Source: Aureispira sp. CCB-E (GTDB taxonomy: Bacteria; Bacteroidota; Bacteroidia; Chitinophagales; Saprospiraceae). Taken from it: a stretch of 64,000 bases of DNA. The translations under genes and the position numbers were made by a program. Numbering within the stretch: the first letter of the stretch is position 1; every line of letters begins with the position of its first letter. This document shows positions 16,879-26,542 of the stretch, piece by piece. Location of the stretch: contig NZ_CP133671.1 of the NCBI RefSeq assembly GCF_031326345.1, forward strand, positions 3,038,001 through 3,102,000, in the 5' to 3' direction. The notes below the pieces were generated by a model. The model was given only the letters and a program-made list of their open reading frames with translations, did not search any database and had not been told where the DNA came from.

Positions 16879-17021
16879 GCCTAAAAATAAGGCAATAATT
16901 TTTTTATGCAAACGAGGTTTTAGTGGCAATGACTTATAATTGAGTGAATTGTGTGGGTGGGTAATTGTGGCAAAATGCGTAAAACTATTTTTTTATAGAA
17001 ATAGTTCCCGATGCGCGAAGT

Positions 17022-17037
17022 TTGGCACGCTTTTTCA
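17022..17037 (+). promoter_or_regulatory. Conserved TTGGCACGCTTTTT element, second copy
   Basis: TTGGCACGCTTTTTCA lies about 40 bases before the ATG at 17077, with GATGCGCGAAG immediately upstream. It has the same 14-mer as at 15928 and a slightly better -12 half (TTCA) for a sigma-54-type promoter. Confidence 0.45.
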
Positions 17038-17076
17038 ATATATAATAATTATAAAACATCAAAAACACACAATAAC

Positions 17077-17715
17077 ATGGAAAAAGTTACGTTTACACTC
17101 GTTTTTATTTTATGCACGACTTTAGGGCTGTTGGCACAGCGGGGTGGAAATGCACCATATTACAACAATAATAATAATTACAACCACCATTCTACCAATA
17201 ATCAAGCTCAGTATGGCTCAATGTTGACGTTGAATAGAGGTAACAATCCCAATGGTGGTTTGCGCCCCAATAGCAATTTGAACAATCAGCCTACTTACAA
17301 TGGAGGAGGGCACCATCATAATCCCAATCATGTGCATCATGGAGGGCATCACCACGACGGGCACCAGCATACTTGTTCACATGGTCACAGTTGTACATTT
17401 GGTTGTGCTCATACGAATTACGTACACATTCCTGTTCATATAGATGCTTTTTCGGGCTGGCTGCATAGTTTAAAACACCAATGCAATTCAGCTGTTCGAT
17501 TGGATATGGCATTGGATTATGTCGAACACAATTGGTTGACAACACATCAGATTTACGATATATTGGGAGCATTTAACAACGAAAGTAGTATGTTGATGAT
17601 TGCCCAAAGTGCCTATCCAAATACTTGTGACCCTCAAAATTACCATTATTTATATCGTTGTTTTTCGAATAATGCTTGTGTGCTGAATCTACAGAACTTT
17701 GTACACCACCATTAG
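17077..17715 (+). CDS. Secreted His-rich DUF4476 protein
   Basis: The frame extends upstream to 17011, but the ATG at 17077 gives a clean signal peptide (MEKVTFTLVFILCTTLGLLAQ), and the conserved promoter element lies inside the extension, so 17077 is chosen (212 residues). The mature part has an Asn-rich segment and a His-rich block (HHHNPNHVHHGGHHHDGHQH, about 75-96) followed by CSHGHSCTFGCAH. A DUF4476 domain ends the protein (about 115-208; RLDMALDYVEHNWLTTHQIYDILGAF ... AQSAYPNTCDPQNYHYLYRCF). It is the third paralogue in the cluster, sharing Cys/His enrichment and the upstream element with the gene at 16038. A metal-binding envelope protein is a reasonable but untested guess. Confidence 0.82.
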   Translation: MEKVTFTLVFILCTTLGLLAQRGGNAPYYNNNNNYNHHSTNNQAQYGSMLTLNRGNNPNGGLRPNSNLNNQPTYNGGGHHHNPNHVHHGGHHHDGHQHTCSHGHSCTFGCAHTNYVHIPVHIDAFSGWLHSLKHQCNSAVRLDMALDYVEHNWLTTHQIYDILGAFNNESSMLMIAQSAYPNTCDPQNYHYLYRCFSNNACVLNLQNFVHHH

Positions 17716-18246
17716 TATATAATCGGTAAACTCTAAAAAGTACTTATTTCTCCTTTAATTTTTTATTCTAAAAAGCGTCTACTAAGATACCCATTACACC
17801 TTTTGGATCAGTAGTTTGGTGTTTTATTGAAGATGATTTTGGAACCATACTCAGGAATATAGACCATCATTTTTTTGTTGGTCCTACTTTTTATTGTTTT
17901 TTTTGAAGCAACTTCTTAGTTTGATGCCACTAGACCTGAGTATTCTGCAATATTAATTTTTGTATTTTTTATAGAGCATTTTATTTGTTGTGGAGATCAC
18001 TTGCAGTTTGATATTATTGTACAGAATATTAAGTAGCACTATTTAAAAACAATAGTTAGCTGCGCTGCTACTACTAACTACTATAAAAAATAACGTTAAG
18101 AAAAACTTAAAACATTTAGAATTGTATCTTGTTCTAAAAAAGAACAAATAGAACATATTTAGGCACCAAGCAGTCCAAAAATAGATATATCAACTGTTTT
18201 GATGCTTACCTCAATATCAATAAATCTATCTTACAAAACTTACATT
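17716..18246. other. Intergenic region with a MITE remnant
   Basis: About 530 bases of AT-rich sequence with no credible gene. It holds the short repeat remnant at 18051-18083. A rightward extension of the next ORF to 18199 is not supported because the signal peptide begins at 18247. Confidence 0.5.
18051..18083. repeat. MITE-like repeat, deletion remnant
   Basis: AATAGTTAGCTGCGCTGCTA followed by CTACTAACTACTA matches the left end of copy 2 joined directly to the last bases of its right end. This is what an internal deletion would leave. Confidence 0.55.
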
Positions 18247-21200
18247 ATGAAATCATTACTTTACTTATGTCTAATATTAGGACTAAGCTTATTGGGAGCT
18301 ACTCAAAGTAGTGCTCAAGGGGGTGAAGGGCGCATGGGCAATGGCAAAGGCTATTGGATTTTTGGGCTCAACGCTGGAGGAGCTTGGCAAGACAGTGATA
18401 TCAAAGCCCTTGCGGGAGCGGGTTGGGGTTTTTATATTGGTCATAGCTTCTATAATCCTAAGGATGGCTTTTTTTCAGCAGATGCTCGTTTTCGATATCT
18501 CAACACCTATACATTTGGTCAAAATCACAGAGACAATTTGTTTGGAAACGCCAATCTAGCAGACAGCACTCAATTTAGTTACCGTCCCGCAGCAAAGGCT
18601 TTTGCACACAATCATCGGACAACTTTTCACGATTTGTCCTTAGAACTGCGCCTCAATTTTGAAAAATTGCGTCGAGAAACCAATATTTGGCTTTCGCTTT
18701 ATGCTGGTGCAGGATTGGGAATTTATGGTACAAAATTTAATCAAAAAGATGCTTCTGGCAATGATTATGATTACGAGAGCATCGATTATACACAGTCAGA
18801 AGACGATATTTGTCGAGATATTATTGCTTTGCAAGATGATACTTACGAAACGAATGCTGCAACAGATGAATTTGGAGATAACTTATTTCGCCTGACGTTT
18901 ACCCCTACAGTTGGTATTGAGTTAGGATACTGGTTTAGTCCGTATTTTGCATTGGGAATAGGACATCGAACAACCTTTACACTACAAGATAATTTCGAAG
19001 GGGTGAAGATTAATAATGGGGGAGCGATTAATAGCTCTATACATCATTATACTTCTTTGATGTTGCACTGGAGGGTTTATGGAAGTAGTGGAAGCCAACA
19101 GCCATGTCCTGATGTACAGTTTCAATTGCCCGTTAATAACGGACAGACATATACTACGAACCAATCTAGTGTTTTTATCTCTGCAATGGTTAGCAATGTC
19201 AACCGCAATCAAATTACATATACGGTCAATGGACAAGCTGTTAGCGATTATTCTTACGATTCTGGAACCAAAGAATTTAGAAACAACTTACGATTACAGA
19301 GAGGGGAAAATAGAATTGTTTTGCGAGCTAAAAACTCTTGTGGAACAAGTGGTCAAGCAATTATTGTGGTATACGAACCAAATAATAATACCAATACAGA
19401 TCCCAAACAACCTCCTGTTGTAACGATTACCAATCCTTCGACTAGCCCGTCTAGTACCTTGGCTTCGACAGCAACAATTACTGCACAAATTTTGCACGTT
19501 ACTAGCAAAAACAACGTCGTATTTTCTGTCAATGGAAATACAGGATACAACTTTAATTTTTCGGGAACTAGTTTCTCGGCAAGTAATGTTCCTTTGGTGC
19601 AAGGACAAAATACCATTACCATAAAAGGACTGAATAAAGATGGTAGCGATAGTAAGACAATTATTATCAATTACCAAAAAGAAGAACCACTGCCAGTCGT
19701 AACAATTACGAACCCTAATAGAAACCCATACACGGTAGACGTTTCGCAGATCAATCTAAATGCAACGATCCTAAATGTAGGAGGAAGAAACAATGTAACT
19801 TTTACAGTGAATGGTCAAAATTCTACCAATTTCTCTTTCTCAGGAACCTCGTTTGTTGCCAATAATATTGCCCTAAATCAAGGTAGCAATACGTTGACGG
19901 TAACAGGTCGTAATGTTAAAGGGCAGGATGTGGCTTCTACTGTGGTGATTTATCGCCCTGTTGTTGTACAAAATCCACCAGTGGTAACCATTACCAATCC
20001 TAATAGAAATCCATATACTACCAATAATGCCACGGCAAGAATCAACGCTACCATCCTAAATGTAGTTGGCGCTAGCAATGTAACTTATACTGTAAACGGA
20101 CGAAGAAGCAACCAATTTTCTTTTGGTGGAACTAATTTTTCTTCTACTGTTAATTTGATGGAAGGAAGCAACACAATTAGTATTACGGGACGCAACCAAG
20201 ACGGTCAAGATACGAAGAGTACTGTAATTATTTATCGCCGAGTGGTAGCAGAACCTGCTCCAATCGTAACAATTACGCAACCTCGCGCCAATCCTTTTGT
20301 GACGCAACAACCTCAAGAAACAATTCGCGCTACCATTCAACATGTAGCTAGCCGCAATAATGTAACTTGTACCGTAAACGGTCGTACAAATACAAGCTTT
20401 TCTTTTTCAGGAACAAGCTTTGTTTTGAGTGGCTTGACTTTGTCGCCAGGAAATAATACCATTGTAATTACAGGGCGTAATAATGCAGGGCAAGATACCA
20501 AAAGTACGGTCGTAGTTTATGAAAAGCCTTTGCCTCGACCTCCTGTAGTAACGATTGTTGCTCCTGGGCAAAATCCTTATACTACACAAGCTTCTAAAGA
20601 AACTGTTTCAGCAACCATTGATCATGTAACAGGTCGTAATAATGTGACGTGTACAGTGAATGGTCAAGCGAATAGTAATTTTAATTTTTCAGGAACTAGT
20701 TTTACTTTAGCAAACTTAAACTTGCAGGAAGGAGCTAATACAATTGTGATCACAGGTCGCAATGCAGCAGGGCAAGATAGCAAATCAACGGTTATTATTT
20801 ACGAGCCAGTTGTTCAATTGCCTCGACCTATTGTGACGATTACACAACCTAATAGAAATCCATACACTACGCAAAATAATCGAATTAATATTAATGCAAC
20901 TATTCAGCATGTTGCTAATAGAAATAATGTAACATTTACCTTTAACGGACGTCCTTCAGCAGACTTTACGTTCTCAGGAACGAGTTTTGTTATGAATAAT
21001 GTAGTCCTTCAAAATGGTAACAATACTGTATCGATAACTGGTCGCAATAGCGCAGGGCAAGATACAAAGACAACTGTAATTATTTATCAAGCTCCTGTTC
21101 AAGAGCCATCGGTTGTGATTACTTCACCGAATCAAAACCCATTTACAACACAAAATAGCCCTATTAACATCAATGCAACGATTCTAAATGTGGCGAGTAA

Positions 21201-23907
21201 AAACGATGTGACATTTACGATCAATGGGCGTTCTAATTCAAACTTTACGTTTTCAGGAACCAGCTTTGTAGCCAGCAATGTTTCGCTTACTCCAGGGAAC
21301 AATACATTTGTAATCACAGGTCGTAATGCTTCAGGGCAAGCAAATGCTTCTACCGTTGTCGTTTATCGACCAATAGAACCACCCGTAGTCACATTTACAG
21401 TACCGAATCAAAACCCATTGACAACGCCAAATTCGACGACGAATATTTCGGCTACAGTAAGCAATGTTAGTTCTAAAAGTGATGTGACGTTTACGGTCAA
21501 CGGTCAAGCAACAACGAATTTTTCATTTAGTAATAATGTATTGACAGCAAACAACATTAACTTGAGTGCAGGAAATAATACCTTTACAGTAACGGGACGC
21601 AATGCGGCAGGGCAGGATAGTAAATCTACTGTTGTCGTAATGAGAGCCCCAAAACCAGCACCCATTGTAACGATTACAGCACCAAATCAAAATCCATTTA
21701 CTACGGCTACAAATAGAGTGACGATTACAGCTACGATTTTGAACGTAAGTGAGAGAAATAATATTAATTTTACCATAAACGGTCGTCCCAATACGAACTT
21801 TAGCTTTTCGGGGAACACCTTCACAGCTACCAACATCCCGTTGAGCAATGGCAATAATGGTTTTGTGATAACAGGTAGAAATGGAGTTGGGCAGGATAGC
21901 AAATCAGCGATTGTAATTTATGCTCCGCCAGTACCCAAGCCAGTAGTGACCATTACAACTCCTGGTAGAAATCCTTATACTGTTCTAACCAATACAACAA
22001 GCATCCAAGCAACGGTTTTGAACGTAGCTAGCAAGAATGATGTAACGTTTACCGTCAATGGTCAGAACAATACAAACTTTAGCTTTTCGGGGACTGCTTT
22101 TGCAGCGAACAATGTTGCTTTGAATGTAGGGAATAACACGTTTACTATTACAGGGCGAAATAGTTCTGGACAGGACACCAAATCAACGTTGGTAATTTAT
22201 AAATTGCCAGAGAAGAAACCGACAGTTGTGATTACAACACCGAACCAAAATCCGTTTAATACACAAACGAATAAGGTTAATATTACAGCAACGATTTTGA
22301 ATGTTGCGAGCAAAAACAATGTTACATTTACAGTCAATGGGCAAGCTAATACGAACTTTAGCTTTTCAGGAACTGCTTTTGTCGCCAACAATGTAACCTT
22401 GAATCAGGGTAATAATACTTTTGTGATTACAGGAACAAATGGAGCAGGGCAAGACAGCAAATCGACAGTAGTTGTCTACTCTTTACCAATACCTAAGCCT
22501 GTTGTAACAATTACCAATCCTGCACAAAGTCCATACACTGTTTTAACTAGCGCAACAAGCATCAAAGCAACGATTTTGAATGTAGCGAGTAAGAATGATG
22601 TAACTTTCTCAGTCAATGGACAAGCAAATACCAATTTCAGTTTCTCTGGAACTGCTTTTACGGCTAATAATATTCCTTTAAATGTAGGTAATAATACCTT
22701 TGTAATTACAGGGAAAAATAGTGCTGGACGTGATTCTAAAACGACTGTAGTGGTGTATCAATTGCCACAGAAAAAACCGACAGTTGTGATCACATCGCCC
22801 AACCAAAATCCGTTTAATACGCAAACGAATAAGGTTAATATTAAGGCTACGATTTTAAATGTGCCTACTAAAAACGATGTGACCTTTACGGTTAATGGAC
22901 AGGCAAATACCAATTTCAGTTTCTCTGGAACTGCTTTTGTTGCAACAAATGTGTCTTTAAATCAAGGAAACAATACGTTTGTAATCACGGGACGAAATGG
23001 AGCAGGACAAGACAGTAAGTCTACAGTTGTAGTTTATTCTCAGCCCGTTCCAAAACCAGTTGTGACCATTACGACACCAGCCCAAAGTCCGTTTACAACC
23101 TTGCAAAATAGAGTAACGGTTAAAGCAACGATTTTAAATGTAGCGAGTAAGAATGATGTAACATTTACAGTTAATGGTCAGTCTAATACATCGTTTATAT
23201 TTAATGGCAACAATTTTATGGCGATGAATTTGCCACTAAATGTAGGCAACAATACCTTTGTAATTACAGGAAGAAATAGTGCAGGGCAAGATAGCAAGTC
23301 TACCATCGTCGTTTATCAATTGCCACAAAAAAAGCCAACGGTGGTTATCACATCACCTAATAAAAATCCTTTTAGTACGGTAACGAATAAGGTAAATATT
23401 ACGGCTACAATATTAGATGTAGCCAGCAGAAATAACGTAACATTTATTGTTAACGGTCAAGCTAATACGAATTTTAGCTTTGCAGGAACAACATTTACAG
23501 CCAGCAATGTACCATTGAATCAAGGGAACAATACCTTTGTGATCACTGGAACAAATGGAGCAGGACAAGATAGTAAATCTACGGTTGTTGTGTATACCAC
23601 AGGGAATCCGAATGGAAATGGAACTGGGAATACAAATCAACAAGGAGGAGGAGCGAATAATACAGGATCTGGTACAGAAAATGACAATAGCAATAGCAAC
23701 AATAAAGGTGGAACGGGTAAAACCAAGAAATTGGACAAGAATACTTCATCCGTTAATAAAAATGCAGATGGGGAGATTGGTAAAACCAAGAAACTGGACA
23801 AGAACACCTCAACCGTTAACAAAAATGCAGAGGGCGCTACTAGCACAAAGAAAAATAAATCTAATAAAGTAAACAAGGTATCTCCTGATCCTAAAAAAGG
23901 TGGGTAA
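18247..23907 (+). CDS. Giant outer-membrane protein: barrel-like N-terminus plus ~16 Ig-like repeats
   Basis: The ATG at 18247 gives a signal peptide (MKSLLYLCLILGLSLLGATQ...SSAQ). Residues ~30-280 resemble an outer-membrane beta-barrel of OmpA/porin type (alternating YFSADARFRYL, LSLYAGAGLGIYG, GIELGYWFSPYFALGIGHRTTF, LMLHWRVYG). From ~290 to ~1785 there are about 16 tandem Ig-like units of ~94 residues with consensus VTITxPNxNPxTT...IxATIxNVxSKNxVTFTVNG...NFxFSGTxFxAxNVxLNxGNNTFxITGRNxAGQDSKSTVVVY. The C-terminus is Gly/Asn-rich, then has a tandem GKTKKLDKNTS..VNKNA repeat and a Lys-rich end. No T9SS sorting domain is seen. The likely role is a surface stalk or adhesin anchored through its own barrel; this is inference. 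Confidence 0.85.
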   Translation: MKSLLYLCLILGLSLLGATQSSAQGGEGRMGNGKGYWIFGLNAGGAWQDSDIKALAGAGWGFYIGHSFYNPKDGFFSADARFRYLNTYTFGQNHRDNLFGNANLADSTQFSYRPAAKAFAHNHRTTFHDLSLELRLNFEKLRRETNIWLSLYAGAGLGIYGTKFNQKDASGNDYDYESIDYTQSEDDICRDIIALQDDTYETNAATDEFGDNLFRLTFTPTVGIELGYWFSPYFALGIGHRTTFTLQDNFEGVKINNGGAINSSIHHYTSLMLHWRVYGSSGSQQPCPDVQFQLPVNNGQTYTTNQSSVFISAMVSNVNRNQITYTVNGQAVSDYSYDSGTKEFRNNLRLQRGENRIVLRAKNSCGTSGQAIIVVYEPNNNTNTDPKQPPVVTITNPSTSPSSTLASTATITAQILHVTSKNNVVFSVNGNTGYNFNFSGTSFSASNVPLVQGQNTITIKGLNKDGSDSKTIIINYQKEEPLPVVTITNPNRNPYTVDVSQINLNATILNVGGRNNVTFTVNGQNSTNFSFSGTSFVANNIALNQGSNTLTVTGRNVKGQDVASTVVIYRPVVVQNPPVVTITNPNRNPYTTNNATARINATILNVVGASNVTYTVNGRRSNQFSFGGTNFSSTVNLMEGSNTISITGRNQDGQDTKSTVIIYRRVVAEPAPIVTITQPRANPFVTQQPQETIRATIQHVASRNNVTCTVNGRTNTSFSFSGTSFVLSGLTLSPGNNTIVITGRNNAGQDTKSTVVVYEKPLPRPPVVTIVAPGQNPYTTQASKETVSATIDHVTGRNNVTCTVNGQANSNFNFSGTSFTLANLNLQEGANTIVITGRNAAGQDSKSTVIIYEPVVQLPRPIVTITQPNRNPYTTQNNRININATIQHVANRNNVTFTFNGRPSADFTFSGTSFVMNNVVLQNGNNTVSITGRNSAGQDTKTTVIIYQAPVQEPSVVITSPNQNPFTTQNSPININATILNVASKNDVTFTINGRSNSNFTFSGTSFVASNVSLTPGNNTFVITGRNASGQANASTVVVYRPIEPPVVTFTVPNQNPLTTPNSTTNISATVSNVSSKSDVTFTVNGQATTNFSFSNNVLTANNINLSAGNNTFTVTGRNAAGQDSKSTVVVMRAPKPAPIVTITAPNQNPFTTATNRVTITATILNVSERNNINFTINGRPNTNFSFSGNTFTATNIPLSNGNNGFVITGRNGVGQDSKSAIVIYAPPVPKPVVTITTPGRNPYTVLTNTTSIQATVLNVASKNDVTFTVNGQNNTNFSFSGTAFAANNVALNVGNNTFTITGRNSSGQDTKSTLVIYKLPEKKPTVVITTPNQNPFNTQTNKVNITATILNVASKNNVTFTVNGQANTNFSFSGTAFVANNVTLNQGNNTFVITGTNGAGQDSKSTVVVYSLPIPKPVVTITNPAQSPYTVLTSATSIKATILNVASKNDVTFSVNGQANTNFSFSGTAFTANNIPLNVGNNTFVITGKNSAGRDSKTTVVVYQLPQKKPTVVITSPNQNPFNTQTNKVNIKATILNVPTKNDVTFTVNGQANTNFSFSGTAFVATNVSLNQGNNTFVITGRNGAGQDSKSTVVVYSQPVPKPVVTITTPAQSPFTTLQNRVTVKATILNVASKNDVTFTVNGQSNTSFIFNGNNFMAMNLPLNVGNNTFVITGRNSAGQDSKSTIVVYQLPQKKPTVVITSPNKNPFSTVTNKVNITATILDVASRNNVTFIVNGQANTNFSFAGTTFTASNVPLNQGNNTFVITGTNGAGQDSKSTVVVYTTGNPNGNGTGNTNQQGGGANNTGSGTENDNSNSNNKGGTGKTKKLDKNTSSVNKNADGEIGKTKKLDKNTSTVNKNAEGATSTKKNKSNKVNKVSPDPKKGG
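19105..23600 (+). repeat. Array of ~16 coding repeats (~282 bp each)
   Basis: The units are protein-level Ig-like repeats. The last six alternate between a KPVVTIT type and a KPTVVIT type, showing expansion as two-unit blocks. Bases are strongly shared in the later units (for example caggaactgcttttgt). Confidence 0.8.
23716..23835 (+). repeat. Two-copy tandem repeat of ~60 bp at the C-terminus of the giant OMP
   Basis: The bases encoding GKTKKLDKNTSSVNKNADGEI and GKTKKLDKNTSTVNKNAEGA repeat with a few silent changes. Confidence 0.75.
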
Positions 23908-23958
23908 AGCATTAATGTTACTTGAAATTGGTTTTAAGTAACGTATCAATAAACAGTG

Positions 23959-23993
23959 GACCATTCTCAATATTTTTGGGAATGGTCTTTTTA
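23959..23993. terminator. Terminator between convergent genes
   Basis: GACCATTC pairs with GAATGGTC around a loop and is followed by TTTTTAT. It lies between the giant OMP gene and the minus-strand nuclease-like gene. Confidence 0.7.
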
Positions 23994-24006
23994 TTGGGCG
24001 GATGTG

Positions 24007-26238
24007 TTATAGTTTGAAATTTCGAATTTGCTCTAAATCTTTCCAAACACAATCGTTTTGGATGCAGTTGATAATTGTGCTAGGTTGCAATGTTGCGGCT
24101 CGGTTCCAAAGGTCAAAATTGCGATTAAGAAGTGTGCGGATGCTTTCTTGTTTAAAACTAGCGTTGTTTCGATCACTGTTGAGGAGTAACGAGAGCGCAT
24201 GATACAGCCCTTTTTTAGCATTATTCATAATAATATAAAGCTCAAACAAAGAAATTTTATCATAAGATTTGAAGGTTTTATAGTCTCCATTATAGACATT
24301 GGTTACAATTAAAGGAAAAATAGTGACTTCTGATGGAGCGTGGGAGAAATTAAATTTTTCTTGAACGGCAGACCAATTGTTGTTAATAAAATACAAGGAA
24401 CTATCCAATTGTCTGGTTGCTTCGTTCATTAGTTGTTTGTCTTCAATATAGCTCGCTTGACGAATGGCATTAGAGTGACTACTATTTTTGATTTGTATAA
24501 CAAAAAGAAATTGATCTTTATAAGCTACAACGTCAATATCACCTCCTTCTTTTTTGGGGGAAGAAGGGTGAGGGAATTTCCAGCCAACAGCAACAGAAAA
24601 TTGTTTGTCTAAAAATACCTTACTCGTTGCTGTTTCTAAGCTTCTATCAATTTTTTGAACCAATGCATCGTACACGGATTTCTCTGTATAGGTTTTGTCT
24701 TCTTTGAGTTTGTTGCGTAGAATAATGTCCCAACGACGATCTTTTAACAAACGTCCCAACCAAAAAAGCTTGTTGTTTATCTTGATAAAGGGGCGTTGTA
24801 ACCATGCACTTAAATCATCAGAATGACTCAAATCACAAATCAAAAAATCTAAATTCTCCTTAATCGTAGCCATTGGTTTTTTATAATAAAGATGTAGTGC
24901 TTCTAATAAGTCGTGGTAATCATACATAGAAATAGCTTCATTGCTCCCTAGTTGTTGCGAAAAACTTAGAGGAGGTTTGTTGAGGATGGTAATGGGCACG
25001 TGTTCACCTGGTTTAATTGCCCAATTCTCTTTTTTGGAAGTATCTATTGATCGATGAAAAATTCGGCTCATAGGAGATTTGTATCGGCTAAACTCGGTAA
25101 GAAGCAGCAACACTAGTTTCAGATCTATGTTGGTCGTAGGAATTTCTAAAGGAACGTGATAAAATTCTAAATTGGAGACCTGTGTTAGAACCGATTGCTC
25201 AATAAAGGAAAGTTTGGGAAAATTCTTGATGCTAAGCAAATCGAATTGTCCTTCTTTTATGCCTACTGCTTTGGCTTGAGCGTTCATAAAAAAATAGGAT
25301 TCTTCGTAACCACTCTTAGAGTCATCTTTTTTGAAAGAACTGTGCTTGTTGTTGTAGGCGGCAAAAGCATAATTGGAGCCGTTGAGAGTACACATTTCAG
25401 CAGCATAGGCACTAAGAAAATAGCGTTTGGATTGGCGGCGAATATCTTTATCAATAATTGTCTGGATTTTTGTATACGTAGGGTCGTTCTTGTAAGTAAT
25501 CGGTTTTTTATATTCTGATTTGTGTTTAGGACGAAAATACGCCCATTCTTTTTGCAACATAGTATTGTCACTAAGAACTATCTTGTGTGTGTGTGCGTGT
25601 CGCTTTGCGTATTTGAGGAATAGGTCTAGTGTGGTAACAATAGCCATATCAAGCTCTTTTTTTCGGGTGTTGTTGCCATTGATTTCTTGGGATTCCATCA
25701 TAGCACTGTGCGCAAAACAAAACCCCATTAAAACTTTATCTATGGGGATTTTTAGCAAAGACACAAAGTCTGCTTCTCGTTCTATGGCAATACTATTTTC
25801 AAGTGTTTGGACTTGTTTGAATTCTTGTATCAAATTCTCCACAGCAAGCTGTTTGGATGGAACAATATTGGTGGACATATTTTCTAAGGCTTCAATCCAA
25901 GTATCATGGCGAAAACGCTGAAAACGTTTGAATAAAGAGAGGAGCAAGGCAGCATCTTGTTTCCAAATCTGTAACAATAATTTGGTGTTTGGAGGGGCTT
26001 TAAAACTAAAATAAGGGTGCAAAATATCTATGCGATCATCCGATTTTAAGAATAGTGGAAGAGCATAATTAACTAATTCAGAAGCCCAAAAAGCTTTCTT
26101 TAACTTTCCTTTTTTATACACTTTAGATTCGATTACTAAGGTGGCAAAATTCTTATGAGGTTCCTTTTTTAGTAATTGTAAACACGCTTGATAGGCTTGC
26201 TTTTTTAAGAGTTCTAGTAGTAGGTGGTTACGGGGCAT
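24007..26238 (-). CDS. Large protein with a C-terminal PD-(D/E)XK-like nuclease motif
   Basis: The 743-residue product is cytoplasmic, with no signal peptide. Residues ~1-500 are helical and not recognised. Near 560-580 it has GGDIDVVAYKDQFLFVIQIKNSS, the D-x-D ... hydrophobic strand ... Q-x-K layout of restriction-endonuclease-fold enzymes, in the QxK variant known from some Mrr-like and NERD-like families. The preceding GWKFPHP and following helix fit. The remaining C-terminus (~600-743) is helical. The gene is alone and divergent from the orphan gene at 26543. A role in DNA cleavage or defence is plausible but not shown; it may also be an inactive member. Overall family is not recognised. 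Confidence 0.6.
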   Translation of the reverse strand: MPRNHLLLELLKKQAYQACLQLLKKEPHKNFATLVIESKVYKKGKLKKAFWASELVNYALPLFLKSDDRIDILHPYFSFKAPPNTKLLLQIWKQDAALLLSLFKRFQRFRHDTWIEALENMSTNIVPSKQLAVENLIQEFKQVQTLENSIAIEREADFVSLLKIPIDKVLMGFCFAHSAMMESQEINGNNTRKKELDMAIVTTLDLFLKYAKRHAHTHKIVLSDNTMLQKEWAYFRPKHKSEYKKPITYKNDPTYTKIQTIIDKDIRRQSKRYFLSAYAAEMCTLNGSNYAFAAYNNKHSSFKKDDSKSGYEESYFFMNAQAKAVGIKEGQFDLLSIKNFPKLSFIEQSVLTQVSNLEFYHVPLEIPTTNIDLKLVLLLLTEFSRYKSPMSRIFHRSIDTSKKENWAIKPGEHVPITILNKPPLSFSQQLGSNEAISMYDYHDLLEALHLYYKKPMATIKENLDFLICDLSHSDDLSAWLQRPFIKINNKLFWLGRLLKDRRWDIILRNKLKEDKTYTEKSVYDALVQKIDRSLETATSKVFLDKQFSVAVGWKFPHPSSPKKEGGDIDVVAYKDQFLFVIQIKNSSHSNAIRQASYIEDKQLMNEATRQLDSSLYFINNNWSAVQEKFNFSHAPSEVTIFPLIVTNVYNGDYKTFKSYDKISLFELYIIMNNAKKGLYHALSLLLNSDRNNASFKQESIRTLLNRNFDLWNRAATLQPSTIINCIQNDCVWKDLEQIRNFKL

Positions 26239-26542
26239 GATAATAAATATTTTTTATTGTTTTATATGTATAATGCCTCCTTAACAATTTGATAGTTGAT
26301 ATAATTCCATAGAATGGCAATAATTGAAGGAGGGTGTGCATATCCAAAGTCATAGATAAATGACAAGCAAGGATATTGGGAAGCAGCAGGTTGATGTGAA
26401 AAAGTAGAACTTTAGGAAAAGATATAGTATTTCAGTACTATTTTGGTATCTTTCTAGGGCAGTTTGTTGGTATTGAAGGAATCGGTTGAATGGCAAAATT
26501 TTAAACAACTTCAATATATTTTTTTATAGAAAATACGTAAGC
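26239..26542. other. Divergent intergenic region
   Basis: About 300 bases between two divergent genes. No motif is firmly identified; there is a small hairpin ATAGTA-TTTCAG-TACTAT near 26424. A TTG at 26486 could extend the next ORF, but the ATG at 26543 is better. Confidence 0.4.

Noticed and set aside
17011-17076. N-terminal extension of the third DUF4476 gene
   Set aside because: It would place 22 residues before the signal peptide and contains the conserved promoter-like element.
19105-23600. Regularly spaced repeats reminiscent of a CRISPR array
   Set aside because: The units are 282 bp, in frame and encode Ig-like domains; no short palindromic repeats or cas genes are seen.
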